The notes: generated by a model not told the origin, from the letters alone. DNA of 64,000 nt from an uncultured Saprospiraceae bacterium (GCA_937139495.1 CAKZQC010000049.1:20909-84908), one strand, 5' to 3'. Counted from the stretch's first letter, positions 15,793 to 25,287 are shown. Made by a program: numbers and translations.

Positions 15793-17709
15793 TTATTTTT
15801 CGTTATCTACTTCTTCAAATTCAACATCTGTTACGTCGTCTGTTTCCGTACCACCAGCTCCTGCGTTAGGATCTTGTTGTTGTTGTTGCTCTTGTCCAGC
15901 TCCAGCATTAGGATCTTGCTGCATATTTTGGCTAATTTCAGCCCAAGCTGCATTAACGGCTTCTACTTCTGTAGTAATCGCATCTACATCTTGACGTTGG
16001 TGTGCCTCTTTGAGTTTGGCTACTGCTGCTTCGATTTTTTCTTTCGCTTCAGCAGGGATTTTATCACCATACTCTTTTAGTTGCTTTTCTGTTTGGAAAA
16101 CAACACTGTCTGCTTCATTGATTTTGTCAATTTTTGCACGTGCTTCTTTATCAGCATCTGCGTTTTCTTCTGCTTCTTTTTTCATTCTTGCTACTTCCTC
16201 ATCAGACAACCCTGTTGAGGCTTCGATGCGGATAGATTGTTGCTTACCAGTAGTCAATTCTTTAGCAGAAACACTCAAGATACCATTCGCATCAATATCA
16301 AATTTCACTTCGATTTTTGGCTCACTTCTACGCATTGGAGGAATCCCATCTAGATTGAAACGACCAATTGTTCTGTTCTGAGCTGCTAATTCACGCTCCC
16401 CTTGTAGTACATGAATATCTACAGAAGGTTGGTTGTCTTGAGCAGTAGAGAACACCTGTGACTTGCTTGTAGGAATGGTTGTGTTAGAGTCAATCAATCT
16501 AGAGAATACACCTCCCATTGTTTCGATACCCAAAGAAAGTGGCGTAACATCTACCAATAGTACATCTTTCACTTCTCCAGTCAATACACCCCCTTGAATA
16601 GAAGCACCAAGTGCAACCACCTCATCAGGGTTTACAGAGCGGTTTAGTTTTTTATTGAAAAACTTCTCTACGGCTTCCTGTACGGCAGGAATACGAGTAG
16701 AACCACCTACCATAATTACTTCATCAATTTCACCAATATTCATACCTGCATCTTTCAATGCTGCTTTGCATGGTTCAATCGTGCGTTTGATGAGGTCACT
16801 TGCTATTTGCTCAAATTTGGCTCTTGATAAGCTACGCACCAAGTGCTTGGCTCCTGAAGCTCCAAAAGAAAGGTAAGGCAAGTTAATATCTGAACTATTG
16901 GCAGACGACAATTCAATTTTTGCTTTCTCTGCTGCATCTTTCAAACGCTGCAATGCTTCTGCATTGTCTTTAAGGTCAATTCCTTCTTGCTCTTTGAATT
17001 CAGCCATCAACCATTCCATGATAACACGGTCAAAGTCATCACCACCTAGGTGTGTATCTCCGTTAGTTGATTTCACTTCAAAAAGACCTCCACCCAATTC
17101 TAGGATAGATACATCAAACGTACCTCCACCCAAATCGTACACAACGATTTTTTTGTCTTGGTCAGTTTTGTCCATACCATAAGCCAAAGCTGCTGCAGTA
17201 GGCTCATTGATAATTCTTCTAATTTTCAACCCAGCAATTTCACCTGCTTCTTTGGTTGCTTGACGCTGCGAATCATTGAAATAAGCAGGTACAGTTACTA
17301 CTGCTTCCGTTACTTCTTGACCTAAATAATCTTCCGCTACTTTTTTCATTTTCTGCAATACCATAGCAGACAATTCTTGTGGCGTATATTCTCTGTCGTC
17401 AATTTTGACACGCACGGTGTCATTATTTCCTTTTACTACTTTGTAAGGCATGTGACCTGCCTCTTTTTCTATTTCGCTGTAGCGAACACCCATAAAACGC
17501 TTGATAGACATAATCGTACGTAGTGGGTTGGTAATAGCTTGACGCTTGGCTGGATCGCCAATTTTGCGTTCGCCATTATCCAAAAAACCTATAATAGAGG
17601 GAGTTGTTCTTTTACCTTCATTATTAGTAATCACTACTGGTTCGTTACCTTCCATTACGGCTACACAAGAGTTGGTTGTCCCCAAGTCAATTCCGATAAT
17701 TTTACTCAT
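15793..17709 (-). CDS. dnaK: chaperone protein DnaK (Hsp70)
   Basis: DnaK is the ATP-driven cytoplasmic Hsp70. The 638-residue product begins MSKIIGIDLGTTNSCVAVME, has VVTVPAYFNDSQRQATKEAG, the IVYDLGGGTFDVSIL phosphate loop and the substrate-domain DVTPLSLGIETMGG. The C-terminus is Gln/Gly-rich with the unit QQDPNAGAG present twice before the acidic VTDVEFEEVDNEK end. grpE and dnaJ are not adjacent. Confidence 0.98.
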   Translation of the reverse strand: MSKIIGIDLGTTNSCVAVMEGNEPVVITNNEGKRTTPSIIGFLDNGERKIGDPAKRQAITNPLRTIMSIKRFMGVRYSEIEKEAGHMPYKVVKGNNDTVRVKIDDREYTPQELSAMVLQKMKKVAEDYLGQEVTEAVVTVPAYFNDSQRQATKEAGEIAGLKIRRIINEPTAAALAYGMDKTDQDKKIVVYDLGGGTFDVSILELGGGLFEVKSTNGDTHLGGDDFDRVIMEWLMAEFKEQEGIDLKDNAEALQRLKDAAEKAKIELSSANSSDINLPYLSFGASGAKHLVRSLSRAKFEQIASDLIKRTIEPCKAALKDAGMNIGEIDEVIMVGGSTRIPAVQEAVEKFFNKKLNRSVNPDEVVALGASIQGGVLTGEVKDVLLVDVTPLSLGIETMGGVFSRLIDSNTTIPTSKSQVFSTAQDNQPSVDIHVLQGERELAAQNRTIGRFNLDGIPPMRRSEPKIEVKFDIDANGILSVSAKELTTGKQQSIRIEASTGLSDEEVARMKKEAEENADADKEARAKIDKINEADSVVFQTEKQLKEYGDKIPAEAKEKIEAAVAKLKEAHQRQDVDAITTEVEAVNAAWAEISQNMQQDPNAGAGQEQQQQQDPNAGAGGTETDDVTDVEFEEVDNEK

Positions 17710-17928
17710 AACTACTGTATATTTTTATTAATTGTTTAATTAAGTTTTTGATTTCAACACTAGCTGCATGCTCGCTAGTTGTTTACTCTTAAGCAATTGA
17801 TGTACCATTCCAAAAAAAGCTTGTTTCGTGTGCTAAATTGTCCGATTTGAGATTTGGCAGCCTACTTTTTGTCAGATTTGAGTCAGTTCAGACGACAAAA
17901 TGGCGATTAATGCCTCTACAAAACAAAA

Positions 17929-17958
17929 TGTTCTGTATTACTATTGCAATACAGAACA
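17929..17958 (-). terminator. terminator of the 365-residue lipoprotein gene
   Basis: TGTTCTGTATT (17929-17939) pairs with AATACAGAACA (17948-17958). Read on the minus strand it is followed by a T-rich tail. It lies 31 bases beyond the stop at 17989. Confidence 0.7.
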
Positions 17959-17988
17959 CTTCTATAAATTTAGTTTTTGTTATTACTC

Positions 17989-19086
17989 CTAATAACAAGG
18001 CGATGTTCTATCCTCAAATCCTAAAGCACTTGTCATTTCGCTATCAGCTAAGTATTCGTACGTCAAGTCCGACATTTGCATCAATGTATTGACGGTACGT
18101 ACTGCTCGGTTGGAGCAAGCCAACACGCCATAACCACCTTCTATATTAGAGAAAGGATCGGCAGGATACAAACCGCCTACCAAACCTTGGTTGGCACTCA
18201 CGGCACTTACATATTCGCGTAAGCTAGTAGAAGCACCATCGACATAGAATTCGATATAACCACCACAACGACGGGTATTGGAACCTGTCACCGCTGACAA
18301 ATTGGAGTTGAGTGCAGCATAAAAGCTTTCTCCATTAAGTACTACATCAAACTGATTACTATTTTCAGGTACAAAATTTCTTCTAGCTTTAAATTCGACA
18401 AATTTATCTTGAATAGTACTGGCTACTTGATTGCCACTGGCATCTACTTCGTATTCTTTGTAATAAAAACGAACACCAACATCAAATATAGCGGCAAAGT
18501 TATCGGTCAAATCAACTACTTGTGACAAAAATGCAATGTCCCCATTTTTGTCTTCTACAAAAGCAATTGGCTTAGTTCCAGGGTTATAACTTGGTTTGAG
18601 TGTAATAAACGCATTATCCGTCCGTATTTCTTCTGTAGTTGCCGTGAACGTGTTACCTGTTTTCTTATTTTCTATTTGCAATCTAAAAGCATTGCCACGA
18701 TGACCAACCATGCGGTAAGCGTAAGCTGGGTCATTGGCAAATATACCTTCATCTCTATTGATACCCTCTGCTGCCAAATCTACTCGCTCCAGCGGATTTG
18801 GTAACGGTACAAATTGTCCACCCACTTCTGCCAACATCGTAATTACGACATCATTGGGATCAAAATAGAGCGAATCTGGGTCTTTGGCGACTTCCAAAGC
18901 GCTTTTACTTTTGGGCAAATAGGCTCTTTCGACACGGATATAATTAGTATCTTTCGTAAGGTCAATAATACCATATACTACTGGAATATCTTCCCATTCT
19001 CCGATTACTTCTACCTCATTGGAGCAGCCAAATTGTGTCGCCACCATCAATAATAGTACTCCTATTCCTAAGAAATTTGCTTTCAT
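17989..19086 (-). CDS. Bacteroidota lipoprotein of unknown function, 365 residues
   Basis: A signal peptide ends in a lipobox (ATQFGC, Cys21), so the protein is an outer- or inner-membrane lipoprotein. The mature part starts with IPVVYGIIDLTKDTNYIRVERAYL and DPDSLYFDPNDVVI, a pattern I associate with a widespread Bacteroidota family of beta-rich lipoproteins. DUF4249 was considered but the fit is poor. It is flanked by dnaK and panB with no operon partner. Function is unknown. Confidence 0.65.
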   Translation of the reverse strand: MKANFLGIGVLLLMVATQFGCSNEVEVIGEWEDIPVVYGIIDLTKDTNYIRVERAYLPKSKSALEVAKDPDSLYFDPNDVVITMLAEVGGQFVPLPNPLERVDLAAEGINRDEGIFANDPAYAYRMVGHRGNAFRLQIENKKTGNTFTATTEEIRTDNAFITLKPSYNPGTKPIAFVEDKNGDIAFLSQVVDLTDNFAAIFDVGVRFYYKEYEVDASGNQVASTIQDKFVEFKARRNFVPENSNQFDVVLNGESFYAALNSNLSAVTGSNTRRCGGYIEFYVDGASTSLREYVSAVSANQGLVGGLYPADPFSNIEGGYGVLACSNRAVRTVNTLMQMSDLTYEYLADSEMTSALGFEDRTSPCY

Positions 19087-19329
19087 AATTGATTTGTTTT
19101 TTTTTCAGACCTCCTAAGATGTCTATTTTTTAGTTCGCTAAAAATACATAAAAGTCTTTTTAATAATCCATATTCAAAAGAATATTTGCGAACTCCACTA
19201 TTTATTAAGATATTTACCCGAAGAAGTCATTCACTGATAACTTCTCAACAAAACACTTGATTATACTATCAATATTATATTAAGGAAGTCGCTATAGCTA
19301 CTTCCTGTTTATCCTTAATCTCAGCTTTT

Positions 19330-20145
19330 ATGTCGGTTCATACTCCTATCAAAAAAATAACTACACACGTTTTGCATGCTATGAAGCAACGTGGCGAAAA
19401 AATATCTATGCTCACTGCTTACGATTATTCTATGGCTCGCATTCTAGATGCTGCTGGAGTTGATGTATTGCTGGTAGGCGATTCTGCCTCTAATGTTATG
19501 GCTGGACACGCTACTACCCTACCTATTACATTGGATCACATGATTTATCACGCCTCGTCAGTAGTACGTGCTGTCGATAGAGCATTGGTCGTAGTAGATT
19601 TACCGTTTGGCTCTTACCAAGGTAATTCTAAAAATGCCCTAGAAGCAACCATTCGTATTATGAAAGAGTCTGGTGGACACGCTGTTAAGCTAGAAGGAGG
19701 TGCCGAAGTCAAAGAGTCTATTTCTAGAATCTTGTCTGCTGGTGTTCCTGTCATGGGGCATTTGGGGCTAATTCCGCAATCTATTTATAAGTTTGGTACC
19801 TACACGGTACGTGCCAAAGAAGACGAAGAAGCTGACAAACTCAAACAAGATGCCCTGATGCTCGAAGAATTGGGCTGTTTTGCGATTGTACTCGAAAAAA
19901 TACCTGCATCATTGGCAGCAGAAGTAGCGAAGTTGGTTTCTATTCCTGTTATCGGAATAGGTGCTGGTGGTCAAGTAGATGGTCAAGTACTGGTTACGCA
20001 CGATATGTTAGGTATCACCAAGGATTTCCAGCCACGCTTTTTGCGTCGTTACTTGGAGTTATTTCAAGAAATGGAAAATGCTACACGCAATTATATCAAT
20101 GATGTCAAGACAGGCGACTTCCCTAATGACAAAGAACAGTATTAG
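19330..20145 (+). CDS. panB: 3-methyl-2-oxobutanoate hydroxymethyltransferase
   Basis: PanB makes ketopantoate from alpha-ketoisovalerate and methylene-tetrahydrofolate, the first step to pantothenate and CoA. The 271-residue TIM-barrel protein has KISMLTAYDYSMARI (24-38), the metal-binding LLVGDSASNVMAGH (47-60), VVDLPFGSYQ, AVKLEGG and the PVIGIGAGGQVDGQVLV block. mltG follows after 24 bases in the same direction. Confidence 0.96.
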   Translation: MSVHTPIKKITTHVLHAMKQRGEKISMLTAYDYSMARILDAAGVDVLLVGDSASNVMAGHATTLPITLDHMIYHASSVVRAVDRALVVVDLPFGSYQGNSKNALEATIRIMKESGGHAVKLEGGAEVKESISRILSAGVPVMGHLGLIPQSIYKFGTYTVRAKEDEEADKLKQDALMLEELGCFAIVLEKIPASLAAEVAKLVSIPVIGIGAGGQVDGQVLVTHDMLGITKDFQPRFLRRYLELFQEMENATRNYINDVKTGDFPNDKEQY

Positions 20146-20169
20146 ACGACTACTTTTATATTAAAATAG

Positions 20170-21213
20170 ATGAAAAAAATAATCCTTGGTATTTTGGTAG
20201 TACTCCTGCTTTTGGGTGGGGCTCTTGGTGGCTATTTATATTATGTGGCCTATGGTACCAATGTCATCACATCAACTACTTCGGCTGGAATACCAGAAGA
20301 TAATGTTTTGGTTATTCCCACTTCCGTACAATCTATCAATGAGCTTACTGCCTTACTACAACAGGAGAACCTAATCAAAAATGACCTTAGCTTTTGGCTG
20401 ATGGCAAAAGGTATGAAATACCGTGTCAAGGCAGGTAAATACAAAATACCTGCTGCCACCAAAACTAGTCGTCAATTGATAAAAGTATTGCGAGGTAGTC
20501 AGATGTCTATTAAGGTTACTTTTCATAACTTCCGAGTCAAAGAGCAACTTGCTGGACATTTGGCTCAACAAATCGAAACAGACTCTACTACGGTAGCTCA
20601 GATGCTCAATGATGAAGCATTGGTGGCAACTTATGGTTATACTCCCCAGACGATTATGGCGATGTTTATTCCTAATACCTATGAAGTATATTGGAATACA
20701 ACCGCCAAAGAGTTCTTGGATAGAATGCAAAAAGAAAACAAAAAATTCTGGAATGCAGAACGTTTGGCGAAAGCCGAAGCCCTAGAAATGACGCCTACGG
20801 AGATCTATACCTTGGCTTCGATTGTAGAGGCAGAAACACAATACAAACCCGAACGCCCAAGAGTAGCGGGCGTGTATCTCAACCGCCTACAAACGGAAGG
20901 TTGGAAGCTAGAAGCAGACCCTACGGTTATTTTTGCGACAGGCGACTTTAGTATTCGTCGTGTCCTCAATCGACATTTAGAAACCGATTCGCCTTACAAT
21001 ACGTACCGCTATGCGGGCTTGCCGCCTGGTCCTATTTATATGGCTTCGATTAGCTCGATTGATGCGGTACTCAACCACGAAGAGCATAATTATATGTTCT
21101 TTTGTGCCAAAGTACCTGAGGTAGGCATGCCTACCAGTCATGCTTTTGCCAAAACATTGCGCCAGCACCTCAACAATGCTAGAGCTTATCAGCGTTGGTT
21201 GAGTACTCAATAA
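20170..21213 (+). CDS. mltG: endolytic murein transglycosylase MltG
   Basis: MltG cuts nascent glycan strands at the inner membrane and helps set strand length. The 347-residue product has one membrane span (about 4-26), a LysM-like region, and the YceG domain with catalytic Glu220 in ASIVEAET, then RVAGVYLNRL, LEADPTVIFA and the C-terminal YAGLPPGPI. Length and order match the family. It is probably cotranscribed with panB. Confidence 0.94.
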   Translation: MKKIILGILVVLLLLGGALGGYLYYVAYGTNVITSTTSAGIPEDNVLVIPTSVQSINELTALLQQENLIKNDLSFWLMAKGMKYRVKAGKYKIPAATKTSRQLIKVLRGSQMSIKVTFHNFRVKEQLAGHLAQQIETDSTTVAQMLNDEALVATYGYTPQTIMAMFIPNTYEVYWNTTAKEFLDRMQKENKKFWNAERLAKAEALEMTPTEIYTLASIVEAETQYKPERPRVAGVYLNRLQTEGWKLEADPTVIFATGDFSIRRVLNRHLETDSPYNTYRYAGLPPGPIYMASISSIDAVLNHEEHNYMFFCAKVPEVGMPTSHAFAKTLRQHLNNARAYQRWLSTQ

Positions 21214-21302
21214 TAAAGGTTATGTAGGTAAATTTCGTATGGCGAAGAAAATATCTTTTTCCGTTTAGCGGCTTCAAATACTCGCCAAAAAAAGAAAAAC
21301 CC

Positions 21303-21986
21303 ATGAAAAAATTCATCAAAGGCATCTTTAAGTTTTTCTTATTTAGTTTACTATTTATTGTCTTATTTGTAGGAATCTATTTGTTGGCAGCATGGGGACT
21401 TTCGCAGAAGCGAACAACACCTGACAGTGTAGATTGCGACAAAAAACAGTTGGTGTTCATCAATACAAACGGTATCCATTTGGATATAATTATTCCACAA
21501 AAATTATTGCGCCCTGAACTAGCTCAACAGTTGGGGCACCAACGAAAATTTGTAAGTTTTGGCTGGGGCGACGAAGATTTTTATCTCAATGTCCCCACTT
21601 GGGACAAGCTGAAGGCTTATACGGTCGTCAATGCTGCTTTTTTGCCCAGCAATACGCTCATGCACGTAGAATACTACAAGGAAATACGCCCCAAATGGCG
21701 ACCACTCCCTTTGTGTATGGAACAGCTCGATAGTTTGCAGGATTTCATTCAAGCTTCTTTTGCAACCAACAAAAAAGGAAAATTAATAGAATTGACCAAT
21801 ACAGGTTATTGGATTAATGATTATTTCTACAAAGCAAAAGGAAGCTACACCTGTTTTTATACGTGTAATACTTGGGTCAATGAAGCACTAAAAAAAGCAA
21901 GCGTACCGACGGCTACGTGGTCACCACACGATAAATGGATATTGCAGCATCTGCCTGTGGCAGAGGAGTCCCACATAAAAAAATAA
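21303..21986 (+). CDS. TIGR02117 (DUF2459) family membrane-anchored protein
   Basis: This 227-residue protein has an N-terminal span (about 9-31) and an extracytoplasmic domain typical of TIGR02117: the NTNGIHLDIIIP start, VSFGWGDEDFYLN, MHVEYY and CFYTCNTWVNEALK with a Cys-rich patch. The conserved Cys/His and Trp residues recall cysteine-peptidase-like folds, but no activity is established. It lies downstream of mltG by about 90 bases. Confidence 0.75.
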   Translation: MKKFIKGIFKFFLFSLLFIVLFVGIYLLAAWGLSQKRTTPDSVDCDKKQLVFINTNGIHLDIIIPQKLLRPELAQQLGHQRKFVSFGWGDEDFYLNVPTWDKLKAYTVVNAAFLPSNTLMHVEYYKEIRPKWRPLPLCMEQLDSLQDFIQASFATNKKGKLIELTNTGYWINDYFYKAKGSYTCFYTCNTWVNEALKKASVPTATWSPHDKWILQHLPVAEESHIKK

Positions 21987-22028
21987 CACCTATTCGTAAC
22001 ACTCTCATTTCCAAACCGCCTCCTGCAC

Positions 22029-22397
22029 ATGACTAAAAATTATATCCTGGAATTAGTTTACCTATTTCTGTATTGTTTACCTTGGATTATAATGCTATTC
22101 CGAGGGTTCTTTAGATCTTTATCCAATTATAAATGGAAATATTTTTCAATTGGCTTCTTGATAACGCTTTGTATTAGTTCCATTACAGGCTATCTTCTCG
22201 TATCAGTAGCTAATAGCTACCCAACAAGTGGAGATTACCTTAGTTTTAATGGTATTGTAGAAGTTTTATTAGCATTTTTGCTTGGGCTCCTATTTTCTCT
22301 AATAGGAGCAGCTGTTACGACTCAACGAATAAGAAGTGCAGCTACAAAACGACCGATTCAGAAATTCAATACTGAAAATGATATTTTAGATAATTAA
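22029..22397 (+). CDS. hypothetical membrane protein, 122 residues
   Basis: Three hydrophobic spans (about 8-26, 38-60 and 74-96) precede a basic tail ending in NDILDN. No family is recognised. It is clearly related to the following broken gene, which ends DDILDN, so the two look like a tandem duplication. Confidence 0.55.
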   Translation: MTKNYILELVYLFLYCLPWIIMLFRGFFRSLSNYKWKYFSIGFLITLCISSITGYLLVSVANSYPTSGDYLSFNGIVEVLLAFLLGLLFSLIGAAVTTQRIRSAATKRPIQKFNTENDILDN

Positions 22398-22418
22398 CCT
22401 TAGCAATCTCCCGCACTT

Positions 22419-22725
22419 ATGCTTTTTATAATTTTCTATGCCTTGCCTTGGTTGAGTTTATTTTTCTTTCATTTCAATAAGCTTTCAGCTCAGAAAGTAT
22501 TCAATATTTTTATAGTTTTTTTTGCTTACTTTCATAGTAATCCTGACAAATGCTTATACGACTACACCCATTCTACATCGCATAGGTGCGGAGTATTTGA
22601 GCTTCACAGTAGTGGTACTCATTTATATCATAGGATGGACAATAACATCTATTAGCTTGCAAGAAAAATCAGCTAAACGAAAACCTAAAAAGAATAAATC
22701 GATGGACGACATTTTAGATAATTAA
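22419..22725 (+). pseudogene. frameshifted duplicate of the preceding small membrane protein
   Basis: Frame 1 (22419 onward) starts MLFIIFYALPWLSLFFF. At a run of eight T (22516-22523) the similarity moves to the next frame, which continues LLTFIVILTNAY and ends SMDDILDN at 22725. Removing one T would give a protein of about 101 residues with three spans, like its neighbour. It may be a true pseudogene, a programmed slippage site, or a homopolymer sequencing error. Its end overlaps the convergent gene by 4 bases. Confidence 0.65.
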
Positions 22726-23735
22726 TCGACCACTGCCCAAGTTTTCCCTTTCCACGGCGCTAGCTTATTTTGCCAATATTGCACCTGTGCCACATCATAC
22801 TGCGTAATCAACATCGGACTTGTTCCTTGCAAATGAACCGCCTTTAGAGACTCTAATTCTAGATAGCTTTTTTCATAATTGGTGAACGCCAATTCGTCCC
22901 AATACAAATAAAAACCTTCTTGAAGAGCGACCAATGCCGTGAGGTAATCTTGATAAGAAACCTTCGGAAAAAGTTGCAATTGTATCCAATGATAGTTTCT
23001 TGCTGCTGCCTCTGTTGTAGCTCCTTCATAAGCAGCCGCCAAATCGCCCTGAATCATGCTTCCCAATACCATTGGATTAACGACATCGCCTTTGTATTTG
23101 AGCGTTCCATCAGCTTGTACAAACACATAATGCAGCTCCGTAGGAATGTACTCACTAGCTCGTTTTATTTTTTTCCTGGCTTCCGCCAATGCCAATACTT
23201 CTTCTGTTTGTTCGCTCTTAATAGTAGTTGTATTGGGGTGTAGTTTATTAGCTGCTGCTAATGCTGCTTTTCCGTCGCCTTTGGCGAAAGCCATATAAGC
23301 CGCCTCCTGCTTTCGGAACGGCATAACAGGCAACGATATGTAGTGCATTTGGCTACCTTCTCGCCCCACCAAGTGGAGGTATTTATTGCCCGAAAGCTGT
23401 ACCCAGCTATACAAATCTAATAACAAAGCTGCTGGCATATCTTTGGGAGCATGTACTTGTACAGGCACTTGATTCGCCAATTCGTGTTTAAGTTTTTGCG
23501 TTTGATTGGCTCGGCATTGCTGCCAAGTAGTCTGCGAAAAATCCAATGCTTTTCCTTCCCACAGAATAGTCGCTTTGTTGGCACTCGCTTCGTATTGAAT
23601 ATAAATTTTAATCGCACTATTATCGTTCTTCAAATTGAAATATTGCGAACTGACCGTTGGTACATTGACCGTTTGAGCGATAACAGCACTACTCCAAAAA
23701 ATGAATACAAAACACAAGGATAAAAACTTAAACAT
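22722..23735 (-). CDS. secreted protein of unknown function, 337 residues
   Basis: A clean signal peptide (cut about residue 20, SSAVIAQ) exports the protein. The mature part is beta-rich at first (AIKIYIQYEASANKATILWEG), then alpha-rich after about residue 140. No catalytic motif or C-terminal sorting domain is visible. Family not recognised. It ends 4 bases inside the tail of the broken membrane gene. Confidence 0.6.
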   Translation of the reverse strand: MFKFLSLCFVFIFWSSAVIAQTVNVPTVSSQYFNLKNDNSAIKIYIQYEASANKATILWEGKALDFSQTTWQQCRANQTQKLKHELANQVPVQVHAPKDMPAALLLDLYSWVQLSGNKYLHLVGREGSQMHYISLPVMPFRKQEAAYMAFAKGDGKAALAAANKLHPNTTTIKSEQTEEVLALAEARKKIKRASEYIPTELHYVFVQADGTLKYKGDVVNPMVLGSMIQGDLAAAYEGATTEAAARNYHWIQLQLFPKVSYQDYLTALVALQEGFYLYWDELAFTNYEKSYLELESLKAVHLQGTSPMLITQYDVAQVQYWQNKLAPWKGKTWAVVD

Positions 23736-23811
23736 AGCTTTTGTTTTTGAATGATGAAATAACTACAACCTAAGGGCTTATAACAATTTATACGCCACAA
23801 AATACAGCAGC

Positions 23812-24945
23812 TTACTTATCGTACAATTCGAGCAATCTTTTGCGAAGTGTATAAACTGCCTTGGTTGCATTGACATTAGAAGCATTGACAAATACAATAA
23901 TCGCCAAATCTTTTTCTTTGTAAATAGCAGTACTCGAATAAAAAGTACCCGCACTTCCGTCGTGTGTACTGATATGCACCCCCTCTTTTTCGAGGCGAAT
24001 CCAGCCCATTGAGTACTTTTCTCTACCATAGTGAATGTAGTCGTAGGTACTCGCTTTCAGATGATTATCTACACCTCGCACGCCTTGCAAATGAGCCTGC
24101 ACAAACTTGCTGTAGTCGCCTATCGACAAACTAATATCGCCCGCAGGGTCAAGCAATTCAGGAATTTCGTACATATTATTTCGGGTCACGGCACGCAAGT
24201 TAGAATCCATTGGATTGACAGAATGATGCCCAAATGGCTGATCTGGGCTAGCATCAGTGGGCCAACCAATCACCGCATTGGCTCCCATAGGCAACAATAC
24301 TTCGTTGATTACGCCATCTTCCCACGCGATACCGCTTGCTTTTTCGAGCATCGCCGTCGCCACAGAGTAGCCAGCATTAGAATATTCGTAGCCCTCTTTG
24401 TTGCCTACTTTAGCAGGATTCTGTTGTACCAACCACTTCGCAAAAGCTCTCCTTTTGGCGACGGCATCCCCTCCAAAATTAGGAATTTTGACCATATCGT
24501 AAGCACTCATAAACGGCTGTATTTTGGCACGATGACAAAGCAAGTCCGATAGCGTAATATCGTGGTACATATTGAGTGCATCGTCTTCCCAATGCGGAAA
24601 AATTTCCAATAGTTTGGTCTCCCATTCTATTTGTCCACTTTCTACTAAGGCTGCTGCCCAATGTGCGGTTATTGCCTTGGTATTGGAGCCCAAATGAAAA
24701 CGGTCATCTAGCTGTACTTTGTCTTTCTGGTAAATCTGTCGTACCCCCGAAACGCCTATCTCTTTTATTTCGGAACTGGTGAGTACTGCCGCCGCCATAG
24801 CAGGCATATTGTATTGCAATCGAACCTTGGTGAGCAAATCCGACAACTTGTCTAGCTCGTTGATATTTTTTTTCTGGACATTGCTCGTAGAGCTACAAGC
24901 CGCTAATAAACAGAGTGTTAGCAAACTAATAATCATTATTTTCAT
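23812..24945 (-). CDS. serine hydrolase of the beta-lactamase / penicillin-binding fold (lipoprotein)
   Basis: This 377-residue lipoprotein has LCLLAAC with Cys17. It shows the class-C-type catalytic set: SNTK (87-90; Ser87, Lys90), YSN (188-190) and a late HDG in STHDGSAG. Such proteins include esterases, D-amino-acid peptidases and cell-wall-modifying enzymes; antibiotic resistance should not be assumed. Location is periplasmic, lipid-anchored. It stands alone. Confidence 0.82.
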   Translation of the reverse strand: MKIMIISLLTLCLLAACSSTSNVQKKNINELDKLSDLLTKVRLQYNMPAMAAAVLTSSEIKEIGVSGVRQIYQKDKVQLDDRFHLGSNTKAITAHWAAALVESGQIEWETKLLEIFPHWEDDALNMYHDITLSDLLCHRAKIQPFMSAYDMVKIPNFGGDAVAKRRAFAKWLVQQNPAKVGNKEGYEYSNAGYSVATAMLEKASGIAWEDGVINEVLLPMGANAVIGWPTDASPDQPFGHHSVNPMDSNLRAVTRNNMYEIPELLDPAGDISLSIGDYSKFVQAHLQGVRGVDNHLKASTYDYIHYGREKYSMGWIRLEKEGVHISTHDGSAGTFYSSTAIYKEKDLAIIVFVNASNVNATKAVYTLRKRLLELYDK

Positions 24946-25031
24946 GGAAATGGTTATATTGGAAATAAAAAAAAATCACTTTATTTTTGTTAAAAAAATC
25001 AAAAAGTAGTTTTATTTGTCAAAAAAAATTC

Positions 25032-25039
25032 TAGGTTTG
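25032..25039 (+). promoter_or_regulatory. possible -7 element of the met operon
   Basis: TAGGTTTG fits TAnnTTTG. A TTTG lies upstream at 25015-25018, but the 13-base spacing is short of the usual 18-20. If used, transcription would begin about 120 bases before the leader ORF. Confidence 0.35.
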
Positions 25040-25164
25040 TATTCGTCAATGATAGGTAGTCAATTTACTACTTTTTATTAACAAAGTACTTTTTAAAGAT
25101 AAACAGACTTTATAAAATCAAGTCAACTCTTTAGACAAATCATATAAAATAACCTACCAAATAA

Positions 25165-25287
25165 ATGATTCAGAATAATGCCATTAGCTGTTGCTGTCAA
25201 GCAAATTCTTGTTGTATGTGCTGTTGCACATGCCCAGACCAGCTATTGCCTGAATCAAAAGAGGAACGAACAAACTATCTGTACTAA
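25165..25287 (+). CDS. cysteine-rich leader peptide of the metY-metX-thrA operon
   Basis: This is a 40-codon ORF from ATG 25165 to TAA 25285-25287. Codons 9-11, 16-17, 19-21 and 23 are all Cys, nine Cys within 15 codons, with a Met at codon 18. It is followed 34 bases later by a strong intrinsic terminator and then by metY. This is the standard layout of amino-acid attenuators, so the peptide is read as a sensor of charged tRNA-Cys and not as a functional protein. It is too short to show codon bias; the call rests on Cys clustering, position and the RNA fold. Confidence 0.78.
   Translation: MIQNNAISCCCQANSCCMCCCTCPDQLLPESKEERTNYLY

Noticed and set aside
15763..17182. Several plus-strand ORFs opposite dnaK
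   Set aside because: dnaK is certain by homology; the others are shadow frames.
17989..19086. Assignment to DUF4249
   Set aside because: The characteristic N-terminal pattern of DUF4249 is not present; left as unknown lipoprotein.
23812..24945. Beta-lactamase resistance gene
   Set aside because: The SxxK/YSN/HDG set is shared by many esterases and peptidases; nothing specific to antibiotic hydrolysis is seen.
25040..25165. SAM riboswitch upstream of the met operon
   Set aside because: No SAM-I, SAM-II or SAM/SAH core could be recognised; the Cys-rich leader explains the terminator better.
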